Origin: JBBRUG01 sp038247995
GTDB taxonomy: Bacteria; Chloroflexota; Chloroflexia; Chloroflexales; Chloroflexaceae
DNA: 19,763 bases
NCBI GenBank assembly: GCA_038247995.1
Contig: JBBRUG010000076.1
Location: forward strand, 1-19,763
Reading direction: 5' to 3'
The position numbers and the translations under genes are program-made. This document shows, piece by piece, positions 19,763 through 19,763 of this stretch (position 1 is its first letter; the number at the start of each line of letters is the position of its first letter). Below the pieces are notes generated by a model. It was given only the letters and a program-made list of their open reading frames with translations. It made no database searches and was not told the origin of the DNA.

Positions 19763-19763
19763 G

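Overview
The window is GC-rich DNA from a bacterium that I place in the Chloroflexota, probably class Chloroflexia (the Roseiflexus/Chloroflexus-like filamentous group). This rests on the style of the proteins (proline/alanine-rich linkers, a 936-residue AcnA-type aconitase, an actinobacterial/Chloroflexi-like single-chain 2-oxoglutarate dehydrogenase E1, a kinase with a GRGGMG loop joined to NHL repeats) and on abundant 7-nt repeat arrays. It is an inference from memory of such genomes, not a search.

Layout. 1-3493: two tandem, paralogous polytopic GT-C-type (PMT/ArnT-like) glycosyltransferases with TPR-like and beta-rich C-terminal parts; the first runs off the left edge. 3529-4959 (minus): a metallo-beta-lactamase/double-rhodanese persulfide dioxygenase-like protein. 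5307-8117: aconitase, behind a good extended -10 promoter with an operator-like palindrome. 8248-9828: a PNPOx-like flavin-binding protein and a GT2 glycosyltransferase. 9915-11781 (all minus): a small TPR protein, a lipoprotein, and a decayed kinase/NHL gene. 11924-13859 (minus): uridine kinase, then a three-gene envelope set made of a YtxH-like protein, a YugP-like zinc peptidase and a 44-residue membrane peptide. 14199-18373: 2-oxoglutarate dehydrogenase E1 and E2 as an operon closed by a clear terminator. 18660-18839: the first ~36 codons of an mgtC-like gene, cut off by the 3' end of a GT4 glycosyltransferase (minus) that runs off the right edge.

How it fits together. Aconitase and the 2-oxoglutarate dehydrogenase complex supply two TCA-cycle steps (E3 is not here). 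The GT-C, GT2 and GT4 enzymes point to surface glycan or glycoprotein synthesis. The rest is housekeeping and envelope maintenance.

No defence system, CRISPR array, prophage, transposase or RNA gene was recognised. The most unusual content is non-genic: several families of 7- and 8-nt tandem repeats lying between genes, as inverted pairs, and in frame inside membrane-protein loops; two copies of a 95-nt interspersed element with 85% identity; and a perfect 18-bp inverted repeat. Three gene remnants or oddities (kinase/NHL, mgtC, a G9 tract in the YtxH gene) suggest a locally plastic region.
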